Shown here piece after piece: positions 1 through 8,498 of a stretch of 64,000 nt of DNA. The position numbers were made by a program, and so were the translations under genes. The stretch's first letter is position 1; every line of letters begins with the position of its first letter. Under the pieces are notes generated by a model. The model ran no database searches and was not told the origin of the DNA. It saw only the letters and a list, made by a program, of their open reading frames with translations. The stretch is taken from NCBI GenBank assembly GCA_910577255.1, contig CAJTMH010000003.1, positions 310,001 through 374,000 on the forward strand, written 5' to 3'. The stretch is from an uncultured Duncaniella sp. (GTDB taxonomy: Bacteria > Bacteroidota > Bacteroidia > Bacteroidales > Muribaculaceae).

Positions 1-396
1 GAGAAGAAACAACCTCTCAACATCATCTATCCCGATCCTGCCAAAAACGAGCTGTCGGCCAAATGCCTCAAATCAACCGAAGCTGATTTTGATGTGAGTG
101 ACGAGGCATGCAAGGAGATTCTCGCCAAGATAAATCCTGATGGTTATTATGGGCCGGATTACCGCATCATCTATCGAAATCCTTACATACGTGAATTGAT
201 GAAGACGTATGAAGTCACGGCTCCGATGTATGAGGCCTATGAGAAAGCAGGCTATGGCCGGGGAGAGGTGATACTGGCCGTGGCCGAGGCAAAAAGGATG
301 ATAGCCTTGTTCGAGCGGGAGCTGCAGGAACGCGGCAGCCGGACCGTCAATGAGATTTTTTCCCGAACGTTGGGTCGATCTTCAGCAGATAGGTGA
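1..396 (+). CDS. C-terminal part of an unidentified protein, cut by window start
   Basis: The reading frame is open from the first base to a TGA at 394-396, so the gene begins upstream of the window and only its last 131 residues are visible. The visible part is rich in charged and aromatic residues (for example GYYGPDYRIIYRNPYI), has no obvious membrane segment, and ends in a long predicted helix (EVILAVAEAKRMIALFEREL). I do not recognise the family. The last 50 bases overlap the 3' end of the convergent AmpG-like gene, so no independent terminator fits between the two. The continuous frame and normal-looking composition make it a real gene end, not a shadow ORF. Confidence 0.7.
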   Translation, partial: EKKQPLNIIYPDPAKNELSAKCLKSTEADFDVSDEACKEILAKINPDGYYGPDYRIIYRNPYIRELMKTYEVTAPMYEAYEKAGYGRGEVILAVAEAKRMIALFERELQERGSRTVNEIFSRTLGRSSADR

Positions 397-1642
397 CGCC
401 TATCGTGGCCACGCAGCACACCATGGTCCAGATGAAAAATGCCCTGTAGCCCACAGTCTCCTGAATCCATCCTGCCGCCATGCCTGGCAGCATCATCCCG
501 AGGGCCATGAATCCGGTGCAGATACTGTAATGCGCGGTGCGGTGTTCACCTTCGGAGAAGTATATCAGATAGAGCATATAGGCGGTGAAGCCGAAGCCGT
601 AGCCAAACTGTTCGATGAATATGCAGATGTTGATGGCCGTGAGCGACGGAGCGACGGCATAACTCAGATAGACGAAGGTCAGGCAGGTTAGCGACATGCT
701 CCATGCCATGGGGCGCATCCAGTGGCGGAGTCCCTGGCGGGCGGCCACGATGCCGCCGATGATGCCGCCGAGGGTAAGCCCTATGATTCCTACGGTGCCG
801 TAGACGAATCCCACTTCACTTGTGGAGAGGCCCAGCCCCCCGGCATCTACCGGATCAAGCAGAAACGGATTGATGAGTTTCACGAGCTGTGCCTCCGGAA
901 GTCGGTAAAGAAGCATGAATATGATGGCTGTCCACACCTGTTTCTTCCTGAAGAACGCCGCGAACACGCCGATGAATTCACGCCTGATCTCCGCGGCCGA
1001 CCGTGTGGCCGTATCCCTGTCGATTTCCACCTTAGGTAGCGCCCACGAATGATAGAGGGCGAAGATGAGGAAGAGGGCCGAGAGGATGCCGAAGACTATG
1101 GCCCACGAAAGTGGGATGTCGGAAGTGGATGTCTCGAGCATACCGGCCACAATGACGAGCAGCCCTTGCCCGGCCACGGTGGCGATGCGGTAGAATGTGG
1201 AGCGGATGCCGACGTAGAGCGACTGTTCATGCTCGGTGAGTGCGAGCATGTAGAAACCGTCGGCTGCGATGTCGTGTGTGGCTGATGTGAACCCTATGAG
1301 CCAGAACACTGCCAGAGTCAGCTGGAAGAAGAATAGCGTGGGGAGCGTGAAGGCTATACCCGCGAAGCCGATAGCTATGAGCCACTGCATCATTAGGGTC
1401 CATCGGCGTTTGGTGCTGATGATGTCGACAAACGGACTCCAGAACGGTTTTATGACCCACGGCAGATAGAGCCAGCCGGTGTAGAGGGCTATGTCGGTGT
1501 TGGATATTCCGAGGCGCTTATACATGATGACCGAAAGGGTCATGACGGCCACATAGGGGAGTCCCTGTGCGAAATATAGTGTCGGAATCCATCGCCAGGC
1601 GGTAGGACGTCCCGGGATGCTGTCGTTTTTTTTCATATTCAT
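347..1642 (-). CDS. AmpG-like MFS permease, probably for muropeptides
   Basis: A 431-residue, strongly hydrophobic protein with about twelve predicted membrane helices. The N-terminal half (WIPTLYFAQGLPYVAVMTLS, then the TDIALYTGWLYLPWVIKPFW region) is the typical opening of AmpG-type major facilitator permeases, and a later TSATHDIAADGF segment also fits this family. AmpG carries GlcNAc-anhydroMurNAc-peptides across the inner membrane for cell-wall recycling. It is the last gene of a minus-strand run with an amidase, a glycosyltransferase, a DUF4922 protein and a SpoIID-like protein, which supports a muropeptide substrate. The start could be the first ATG or the one two codons later. The substrate is inferred from family and context; a related siderophore or sugar exporter is less likely. 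Confidence 0.82.
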   Translation of the reverse strand: MNMKKNDSIPGRPTAWRWIPTLYFAQGLPYVAVMTLSVIMYKRLGISNTDIALYTGWLYLPWVIKPFWSPFVDIISTKRRWTLMMQWLIAIGFAGIAFTLPTLFFFQLTLAVFWLIGFTSATHDIAADGFYMLALTEHEQSLYVGIRSTFYRIATVAGQGLLVIVAGMLETSTSDIPLSWAIVFGILSALFLIFALYHSWALPKVEIDRDTATRSAAEIRREFIGVFAAFFRKKQVWTAIIFMLLYRLPEAQLVKLINPFLLDPVDAGGLGLSTSEVGFVYGTVGIIGLTLGGIIGGIVAARQGLRHWMRPMAWSMSLTCLTFVYLSYAVAPSLTAINICIFIEQFGYGFGFTAYMLYLIYFSEGEHRTAHYSICTGFMALGMMLPGMAAGWIQETVGYRAFFIWTMVCCVATIGVTYLLKIDPTFGKKSH

Positions 1643-1663
1643 CTCTGAGTCTTTTGTAAAGGG

Positions 1664-2986
1664 TCAATATAGTTTGGTGAGCTTGGCACCGGGATAATAG
1701 TGGCGCAGGATTTCGTTATAGGCGTAGCCACGTTCGCCCATGATGGCCGCACCGATCTGGCATAGACCTACTCCGTGGCCCCAGCCGGCACCGTGGAGAA
1801 TAAAACGCCCGGGGACGCCGTCGGCCCCGATATCCTCGCGCTCCACGACGAAGGCCGAGCTGTAGAGATGGGTGTCGGAAAGGGCACGGCGTATCATAAG
1901 CTCCTTGCCGATGACGAGTTCGCCCTTGGTACCGATGATGCGCAGCCGGAAGATGCGTCCCGAAGTGCCGCGGGCTTCGGCTTTCAGGTCGATTATGTCG
2001 CCGAGGTCTGACCCGGTGCGGTCGGTGATCAGGTGGCGTATGCGTTCGCGGCTAAGTTCCACATGCCAGCGGTAGAAGTCGGGGGTCTCGCAGTCGTATG
2101 AGTTGAGCACCTGCGAGAGCACCCGTCGGTCGGTGGTGTTGCAGAAGGCTGCCGGAGAGTCGAGTATCCATTCCCTGGCGGTGGCCTCGTCGGAGAGGTC
2201 GGGATAATCCATTGGGTCCGTTCCGTCGCGCCGGGGCTGGAGGTAGGGGTGCTCCACATCCTCCCAGCAGTTCTCGAATTTTTCGAACACTCCGCCGCAG
2301 CATTTGGAGAAGCGAGTGTCGCAGAGCTGTCCGTCGAAGGTCAACACCTCCCCGCGAGTGGCTGTGATGGCTCCGGCTGCCTCGTAGGTATTCACCCTGG
2401 TTATGCCCTGGTAACGCTGGCAGTGGTCATCGGCACAGACGTCGAAATGCTCATGGTCGTCGTGGTCCCAGTAGCGTATGAGAGTGCCCGGAGAGCATTG
2501 GGTGACCTGTGGACGACGCACATCCTTGCGTGAACCATCTTTGTCCATCTGGGCCAGTACCCAGCTGCGCGATATCACGGCATGGGCTCTGAGCAGCTGA
2601 GGCGAAGAGGTGGAACTCATTTCGCTTGAGATGACGCTGACAAGGTAGTCCTCTATATCCACAAGGTTGATGGCGAGTATTTTGCCGTCAGCCACCATGA
2701 GGCGCAGTGAGCCTCTGAAACGTTGGTTCTCGCGGCGTTCCCAATGGAAGTTTATCCCTATGGTGACACCTTCAAGCTCGAATGTGTCGCCGGGATATGA
2801 CGTGGGAGTGAATTCGAGGGTAGTGTAGGAGCGACCTTCCCATTCGAGGGTCATACCTGATTCGGAAAGCCGCACTTCGTGATGGCCGGTCACTACCTCC
2901 ACTCCCGGAGTCGAATAGATGCCGGTGAGTGTGAAGCTGATGGCACTGGCTGATAGGATGCCTACTCTTACTTGTGGCTGCTGCAT
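1664..2986 (-). CDS. SpoIID/LytB-domain protein, probable peptidoglycan lytic enzyme
   Basis: A 440-residue protein with the SpoIID/LytB signature. It has an N-terminal region that includes VDIEDYLVSVISSEMSS, then LRAHAVISRSWVLAQ, then TRGEVLTFDGQLCDTRFS, and a C-terminal GAGWGHGVGLCQIGA block. The Glu in the SSEMSS segment corresponds to the position used by SpoIID lytic transglycosylases. No clear signal peptide is seen, only a mildly hydrophobic start, so its location is uncertain. The organism shows no sign of sporulation; in Bacteroidetes this family probably trims denuded glycan strands. It lies 16 bases downstream of the DUF4922 gene and 21 bases upstream of the AmpG-like gene, so a shared transcript is likely. 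Confidence 0.85.
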   Translation of the reverse strand: MQQPQVRVGILSASAISFTLTGIYSTPGVEVVTGHHEVRLSESGMTLEWEGRSYTTLEFTPTSYPGDTFELEGVTIGINFHWERRENQRFRGSLRLMVADGKILAINLVDIEDYLVSVISSEMSSTSSPQLLRAHAVISRSWVLAQMDKDGSRKDVRRPQVTQCSPGTLIRYWDHDDHEHFDVCADDHCQRYQGITRVNTYEAAGAITATRGEVLTFDGQLCDTRFSKCCGGVFEKFENCWEDVEHPYLQPRRDGTDPMDYPDLSDEATAREWILDSPAAFCNTTDRRVLSQVLNSYDCETPDFYRWHVELSRERIRHLITDRTGSDLGDIIDLKAEARGTSGRIFRLRIIGTKGELVIGKELMIRRALSDTHLYSSAFVVEREDIGADGVPGRFILHGAGWGHGVGLCQIGAAIMGERGYAYNEILRHYYPGAKLTKLY

Positions 2987-3002
2987 GTGGTGGGTGGGGT
3001 GT

Positions 3003-3989
3003 TTATTTGGTTTTGGGTGTTACGGCATGGTGTATGCGGTCGATTACTTCTGAGAACTCCTCGGGTGAGAGGGTCACTTCGTCGTATATGCGGCGCACAG
3101 TCTGGAGGTCGAGGCGGTCGAAATCCTCCTGCCTTGAGGTGATGAATAAGCCGAGCATCTCTGCGGAGGCAGGGCTTATGAGCATCTCGTCGGGGCCGGT
3201 GCCGTAAAACGATGGCCTGTGGCGTCGTCGGGGGATGATGGCCACACTCATGCGTCCCTCGGTCTTCATGGCCACGACATTCATCATTGGCTCCGGATCG
3301 GCTTGCGGAAGAGCGTTGTAAACGATGTCGAAAATCTCGCTCAAGTCACGGTCGGATGCTGAGTCGATGATGAAGTAGGGGAAGAGTGAATTGGAGGGTG
3401 TCGGAGCGTAGAGAGTGCTCTTGCCGAGGCGTATCACCTGGGTAAGGTTCTTTTTGGGGGTCCAAGTGTTGGCACAAAGCATCTGCTCGGTGGCCTGGAA
3501 ATGCAGGTGGTCGGGAGCGGAGGCTCCGCAGAGAGGGCCGTTGTAGAACACGCAGCACCAAGGCATCATTCTGGCCAGTCTGGCCATATCCTTGATGCGG
3601 CCTGCTATCCTCTGTGGCTCATGGAGTTTTGATGCTATGGTGAAATGAGGGTCGCCGATAGGATAGGGGTTGAGGAGTATCTCGTAGTTCTCCCATTCGA
3701 TTGCTCCCTGCTCCTCGGGTCGGTTGGCCTTGCACAGGAAGCATGGACGTTCGCTCAGACTTTTTTGATCGACTTTGGCCGACAATGACGCTTTGCGGTG
3801 GGAACATAGGAGCTTTTCTATATACCATGGCCTCTCGCCGATTTTTTCGTCAAACGATTCGATTGTCTGGCGATTGTCGGTGATTTTATTCAGATAATCA
3901 TAGTTCTGGGCAGCTAACGGCCATGCTGAGAGTTCTTCGTCGACGAACTCCTCGAATATAGGTGCGTAGTCAATGGGCTTTTTGTTCAT
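3003..3989 (-). CDS. DUF4922 protein with GalT/HIT-like nucleotidyl-transfer motif
   Basis: A 328-residue protein. I chose the ATG at 3987-3989 because it overlaps the stop of the upstream glycosyltransferase as ATGA, a usual coupling arrangement; a longer reading would run deep into that gene. Residues 161-165 read HLHFQ, preceded by GASAPD, which closely resembles the HxHxQ active site of galactose-1-phosphate uridylyltransferase and Ap4A-phosphorylase enzymes. A CFLC pair near residues 83-86 resembles a zinc site of that superfamily. The reaction is unknown. From the motif I infer transfer of a nucleotidyl group to or from a sugar phosphate, and from the operon a link to recovered cell-wall sugars. 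Confidence 0.8.
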   Translation of the reverse strand: MNKKPIDYAPIFEEFVDEELSAWPLAAQNYDYLNKITDNRQTIESFDEKIGERPWYIEKLLCSHRKASLSAKVDQKSLSERPCFLCKANRPEEQGAIEWENYEILLNPYPIGDPHFTIASKLHEPQRIAGRIKDMARLARMMPWCCVFYNGPLCGASAPDHLHFQATEQMLCANTWTPKKNLTQVIRLGKSTLYAPTPSNSLFPYFIIDSASDRDLSEIFDIVYNALPQADPEPMMNVVAMKTEGRMSVAIIPRRRHRPSFYGTGPDEMLISPASAEMLGLFITSRQEDFDRLDLQTVRRIYDEVTLSPEEFSEVIDRIHHAVTPKTK

Positions 3990-5308
3990 TTGATACGTGC
4001 TGATAGCTCCAGGGAGCGAATGAGGTCTTTGTAATGGTTGTTGCGGTTTATGCGTTCCTGCGACAGCGCGTGGTCGGTGTTGTCCTCCCATCGGCGGCAG
4101 AAATATAGTGGGTCGTATATGCGTCCTATCTTGTGGTCGCGGCTTATGGCAAGCCCCATGGCGTAGTCCTCTCCGTAGCTGACATCGGGAAATGATATCT
4201 CGCGGGCAAGAGGTGTGAAGAATGCGCGTGGAGCACCGAGTCCGTTGATGCGAAGGGCATTGTTGGGGCCGTTTTCATCGGTCCATTCCGCGTGGTCGAT
4301 GAGTCCCGGGGGGATGATGTTCCGGTCGAAGTCGGTGAGCATGTATGAGCCTATCACCATGCCGCATGATTCGGCATGGAATTTGTCGACGATGCGGCTG
4401 AGGACGTCGGGGGAGCTGTAGATGTCGTCGCTGTCAAGCTGTATGGCAAATCGTCCGCAGTAGGGCGAGTGGATGGCGAGGTTCCAGCATCCGCCTATGC
4501 CAAGTGAGGCGTAGGGAAGTGCGGTGGTGTCGATGATTTTAAGTCTCGGGTCGGTGGCTGCTATTCCGGCAAGGATTTCCGATGTGCCGTCGGTGCTGCG
4601 GTTGTCCACTACGATGACGTTGAAACTGAACGGAGCCTCTTGGCTCAATGCGCTGTTTACGGCATCGGCGATGGTGCGGCGACGGTTACGTACCGGGATG
4701 ATGACTGAGGCCTCGACCGGGAACTCGCCTGCCGTCAGGTCGAGCGGTTTGCGGTCGGCAGGGAGCACCAAAGCTCCCAATGCCCTGAGATGGGAAGTTG
4801 CGGCCATTTCCATCTCGATCTGTGAGGCGCGGTTGCGTGGGTCGACGTAGGAGAAGTGGGCCTCCTCGGAGTCGCGTTTCACTGTCGGAGAGACCGTATA
4901 GAGGGGTTCGGGGATATGAAGGACGGCACCCTTGCGTGAAAGGCGCAGGCGCAGGTCATACCATCCGGCTGCCTGATAGTCGTCAGTCATCTCGGCCACG
5001 GCCTCGCGCAGGAGCGCAGTTGGCACCATGACCACCTTGCCGAAGTCGAAATCGTCGCGCACAGAGCCTTTTTGATAGGGGATGAGGGGATGTGGCGTGA
5101 GATTATCCCCATCGGAGGTGATGTAATCGGAGTAGGCGATGGCGCAGCCGCAGGTGCGCATCACTTGCTGCATGCGTTCGGCGCCGCGGTAGTTGAAGGT
5201 GACAGTGTCGTCACTGAGATGGATGAGGGTGTAGGCTTCGTCGGCTGAGGCGGCAATCTCTTTCATTGCCGCCGTCGATAGCCGGGAGTGAGGTCTTATG
5301 GCTTCCAT
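3986..5308 (-). CDS. Family 2 glycosyltransferase
   Basis: A 440-residue protein with a GT-A fold in its C-terminal two thirds. VEASVIIPVRNRRRTIADAV is the family 2 N-terminal strand-helix, VIVVDNRSTDGTSEI is the nucleotide-binding segment, and FAIQLDSDDIYSSP holds the metal-binding acidic motif (DSDD). The first 200 residues contain an additional region (SDYITSDGDNLTPH, DYQAAGWYDLRLRLSR) that looks like a degenerate second glycosyltransferase-like domain. No membrane helix is seen, so a cytosolic enzyme is likely. Its 3' end overlaps the DUF4922 gene by four bases. This pairing with a GalT-like protein suggests the two act on one pathway; donor and acceptor are unknown. Confidence 0.85.
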   Translation of the reverse strand: MEAIRPHSRLSTAAMKEIAASADEAYTLIHLSDDTVTFNYRGAERMQQVMRTCGCAIAYSDYITSDGDNLTPHPLIPYQKGSVRDDFDFGKVVMVPTALLREAVAEMTDDYQAAGWYDLRLRLSRKGAVLHIPEPLYTVSPTVKRDSEEAHFSYVDPRNRASQIEMEMAATSHLRALGALVLPADRKPLDLTAGEFPVEASVIIPVRNRRRTIADAVNSALSQEAPFSFNVIVVDNRSTDGTSEILAGIAATDPRLKIIDTTALPYASLGIGGCWNLAIHSPYCGRFAIQLDSDDIYSSPDVLSRIVDKFHAESCGMVIGSYMLTDFDRNIIPPGLIDHAEWTDENGPNNALRINGLGAPRAFFTPLAREISFPDVSYGEDYAMGLAISRDHKIGRIYDPLYFCRRWEDNTDHALSQERINRNNHYKDLIRSLELSARIK

Positions 5309-5356
5309 TGTAAGTGGGTGTGATGTTGTCTGGTGGGGATTAAGGGTGGGGATGGA

Positions 5357-8260
5357 TTATGCGAGGGGAGTGTTGCCGCGCCTGCGTTCACGCTCTCGTG
5401 GGCGGCGTGGTTCCTCTTCTGACTGTAGTTCGGCCGTCTCGCGGGGATTGAGGTTGCGGTTGCGGGGCGAACTGGTGGTGAGAGGCCGTGGCTCGTTGCC
5501 TATGATGGTCTCTGGTGAAACTTTCACGCGGCTGCCGGGATGAGAGCCTGGCTTGGCCGTGAAGAAGGAGAGTATCTGTGACATTATGGTGTCGCGGGCG
5601 CCGGTGCTGCCGATGGTCTCGAACGGAAATCCGAGCACGACGGCACGGTGTGAGCCGGGGTCGTAGGCGGTACCTGCCACGTAGTCATTCTCGTTGTAGC
5701 GGAGTATCGGGGCGCCGCACGAGGCATCGGATGGTGCGAATGACTCGGGCGACTCCACGGCATAGCAATCGGGGTTCAGCTGCTGGTTGAAAGTGAAGCT
5801 GAAACCGGGTCGGAACTCGGTGTATTTCGACTTCACCTCTTTGACCTTGCCGGTGATGGTGGCCTGGGCCTGTCGCCATTGCAGTCCGAGGACGTTGCGG
5901 CCGAAACTGCTGTCGTCCTGGCGTGTCCCCATGTCGCTGTAGGGATTATCGAAGAGGTCGGAACCGATGTAACTGCCTGACACCATCAGCGAGCCGCCGG
6001 CATCACAGAATTCCCTCAGCCTCTGCTTGAGGGCCGCGGTGAAGGGCTTGAACTTGCGCTCTTCAGATGTGCCTACTGTGATCTCTTTCTGCTTGCCGAG
6101 GATGAGGTCGATGATAGGGGCATCGGTCACGCTGCCCACGAACGCGTCCACTCCGCTCGAAATGAAGGAATAGCCGGCATTGCGGACGGCTTGTCCGTGG
6201 ATATACACGAAGTCAAACGTGTTGCCTGCAAAGATTTCTGTTTCGTAGTCGGCATGGCTGGCGCCGTGACCCGGGGAATCGTTGGTGGTCCATTCTACTT
6301 CGGGCCGGAACTCGGTCTGGTAGCCGGTGAACATTATGTCGCGGATGTAGGGTACACCATGGTCGGTCTGATAGTCAAATCCCACATGGCCGTCGGCATA
6401 TATCTCGGCCGGGCCTGAAATTCGGGTGAAGCCGTTGACTATGAGCACCTGTGGCTTGTCGCCCGGCACATGGCAGAGTGAGAGAATCTCGGATGGGAAA
6501 CTCAGACCGCCGTTGTTGGCAGCAACGACTTTGTAGCTGTAGATGCGGTCGTCGTTTACCTTGACTGTGATGCGCGGGTCATCGACCACGGCAAGTTCGG
6601 TGAATGCACCTGAGTCGACGCGCTCATACACAATATAATAGGTCGGAGTGGCTGTGGATTCCAGTGGATCCTGTACAGGCTCCCACGACAGGAGGTAGTC
6701 GGTGCCGCTTCCGGTGATTTTGAAGTCCTTGACAGGGAGCGGTTCCACCACATAGGGCACACCGTCCTTCTCATGGAGGTATTTCAGGATACCCTTGTAT
6801 ATGGCGCGGCTGACATGGAAGCGGAATGTGGGGTCGAGTCCATAGCGCATGTCGGCGAAATTCTGGTGGCTCATCAGCTCGATGAGCATCGCGGGCACCT
6901 GGGGCTCGCGGGCCTCATGATAGGCTTTGTCACGGAGTTTTCGGCGGTTCCATGTGGGCTCATACAGTGTCTGGATATCGTTGACTACCTGGTCGGTCAC
7001 CATTTCGGCATAACGCTTGGATGTGGCGCGTGACTGGCCGTTGCCGAGAGTGCCTCCCCCGGTGGAGATGATTGGAAGGGTTCCTATCGTTGACGATGGG
7101 TCGGAAGTGGTGCCTGCATCTGTATGGAAGGCAAACGAGAGGTCGATAGGTATGCCGAGACCCTTCTCGGCAGGTATCTGTGACGAACCTCCGGCAAGGT
7201 AGTTGACCCAGAGTCCGCGCCCCTTATAGTCGTCCTCATAGTCGTTGGCACCGGAAGTGATGCTGTAGACCGATGATGGTATGCCTGCCCATTGCATCCA
7301 GTAGCGGGCACCTTCGGTGAACCGTGGATAGCCGCTTGAAGTGGCCTCCTCGCCGGGAGTTGAACGCATCACGTTGCCCATGCCTCCGCCTATTTTCACG
7401 GCGTCGGCTGTCACGACGGCATTGTCGGTGGCCGACACATTGAGAAGTTCGACGGTGGGGACACTGCTCTTGCCTGCCGCGAACGGAAAGGTGCCGAGGT
7501 AGATCCATGTGCCGCCTCCGATGCTCTGGTTGACCTCGAACTCCTGGCTGCCGGCCAGTGAGTTGACCACGTAGCGTGCATCTTTGGCGCTGTTAGGAAG
7601 TGAGGCATAGCTTACGTATACGGCATATTCCCCGGCCTTGGGGAAGTCGCCATACCAGAGGGCACGCGAGGCTTTTGCTCCATCGGTGACAGTGCGTACC
7701 TGCCTTACCGTGCCCATGCGGAACGGATTGTCTGTGCCTGTCAGGAATTCCTTTTTGTAGGCGAACCCTCGCACTCCGTCGGCTGTGGCCCATCGGTGTG
7801 ATCCGTTCTTTTCCGAATATTCACCGGCGGCGAAACCTCCGTCCATGTCGACTATGATTTCATCGGTGTTAAGGTCGCGTTCGCGCGGGACAAGCACGTA
7901 GGCTCCGGCGTTCTCAAGCATCGGTATGAGATATGGAAGCACGAATGCCTGTGGGAAAAGATCCTCTACAGTGCCCATGAGTCGTGCTCTTTGCCATGTC
8001 CAGCGCTGTTCCTGCTGGTCGAAATATCGGCCATGACTCTGCCAGAGGGCAATATTTTTGCCATCAAGACCGCCGGGCGCCTGAGGTGCGTCCACCCGTG
8101 TGACGAATGGCTGACGCGGCACATTGGGTAGCGGTTTGGATGTCTTTTTGACCACTTTGGTGGTCTTGGTTCTCTTGGCTTTGCGTGTGGCGGCAGAGGC
8201 CGGGGCAGCCCCTGCCGTGATGGCGCAAAGTATCATAAATATTGTAAGGAATCTTTTCAT
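5357..8260 (-). CDS. Secreted N-acetylmuramoyl-L-alanine amidase-like protein with golvesin-like and FN3 domains
   Basis: A 967-residue protein. The ATG at 8258-8260 was chosen because a strong AGGAGG lies just upstream and the translation starts with a signal peptide (MKRFLTIFMILCAITAGAAP, cleaved near ASA). After a basic linker the protein carries an amidase_3-like domain split by an insert: IDLSFAFHTDAG holds the metal-binding His, and VPAMLIELMSHQNFADMRYG holds the Glu strand typical of these amidases. The insert (RYVVNSLAGSQEFEVNQSIG onwards) resembles a golvesin C-terminal-like beta-sandwich. An FN3-like domain (TDYLLSWEPVQDP) and a large domain of unknown role follow, and the C-terminus is basic. 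Annotations in this family sometimes read xanthan lyase. It heads the cell-wall operon. Confidence 0.8.
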   Translation of the reverse strand: MKRFLTIFMILCAITAGAAPASAATRKAKRTKTTKVVKKTSKPLPNVPRQPFVTRVDAPQAPGGLDGKNIALWQSHGRYFDQQEQRWTWQRARLMGTVEDLFPQAFVLPYLIPMLENAGAYVLVPRERDLNTDEIIVDMDGGFAAGEYSEKNGSHRWATADGVRGFAYKKEFLTGTDNPFRMGTVRQVRTVTDGAKASRALWYGDFPKAGEYAVYVSYASLPNSAKDARYVVNSLAGSQEFEVNQSIGGGTWIYLGTFPFAAGKSSVPTVELLNVSATDNAVVTADAVKIGGGMGNVMRSTPGEEATSSGYPRFTEGARYWMQWAGIPSSVYSITSGANDYEDDYKGRGLWVNYLAGGSSQIPAEKGLGIPIDLSFAFHTDAGTTSDPSSTIGTLPIISTGGGTLGNGQSRATSKRYAEMVTDQVVNDIQTLYEPTWNRRKLRDKAYHEAREPQVPAMLIELMSHQNFADMRYGLDPTFRFHVSRAIYKGILKYLHEKDGVPYVVEPLPVKDFKITGSGTDYLLSWEPVQDPLESTATPTYYIVYERVDSGAFTELAVVDDPRITVKVNDDRIYSYKVVAANNGGLSFPSEILSLCHVPGDKPQVLIVNGFTRISGPAEIYADGHVGFDYQTDHGVPYIRDIMFTGYQTEFRPEVEWTTNDSPGHGASHADYETEIFAGNTFDFVYIHGQAVRNAGYSFISSGVDAFVGSVTDAPIIDLILGKQKEITVGTSEERKFKPFTAALKQRLREFCDAGGSLMVSGSYIGSDLFDNPYSDMGTRQDDSSFGRNVLGLQWRQAQATITGKVKEVKSKYTEFRPGFSFTFNQQLNPDCYAVESPESFAPSDASCGAPILRYNENDYVAGTAYDPGSHRAVVLGFPFETIGSTGARDTIMSQILSFFTAKPGSHPGSRVKVSPETIIGNEPRPLTTSSPRNRNLNPRETAELQSEEEPRRPRERERRRGNTPLA

Positions 8261-8440
8261 AATCGGGGCCTCCTGCTTTAGAATATAACATCCGGTGGAA
8301 AGCGGTAAGCCTTCGGATGAAGATAAAAAAACTTCATTTTCAAGAAGTTTCGCTTTTCCGGCGGATTCTTTAAACCTTTTTAAGGCTCGAAGGGCAGGCA
8401 ACAGGCTCGTAAAATTACAAAAAAAGCATCACCCGGACAA

Positions 8441-8476
8441 AAAAATTCCCCTGCCGGATGCTGTTCCGGCAGGGGA
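8441..8476 (-). terminator. Rho-independent terminator of the TPR-kinase gene
   Basis: A perfect 12-base inverted repeat lies at 8447-8458 and 8465-8476 with a six-base loop. Read on the minus strand it is followed by AATTTTTTTG, a good U-tract. It sits 22 bases beyond the stop of the kinase gene and isolates that gene from the amidase operon. Confidence 0.88.
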
Positions 8477-8498
8477 TATGGAACGGTTTTAATGAGTG

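Noticed and set aside
3990..4091. A longer N-terminus for the DUF4922 protein
   Set aside because: The extra 34 residues lie fully within the glycosyltransferase gene, and the ATGA-coupled start at 3989 fits the family.
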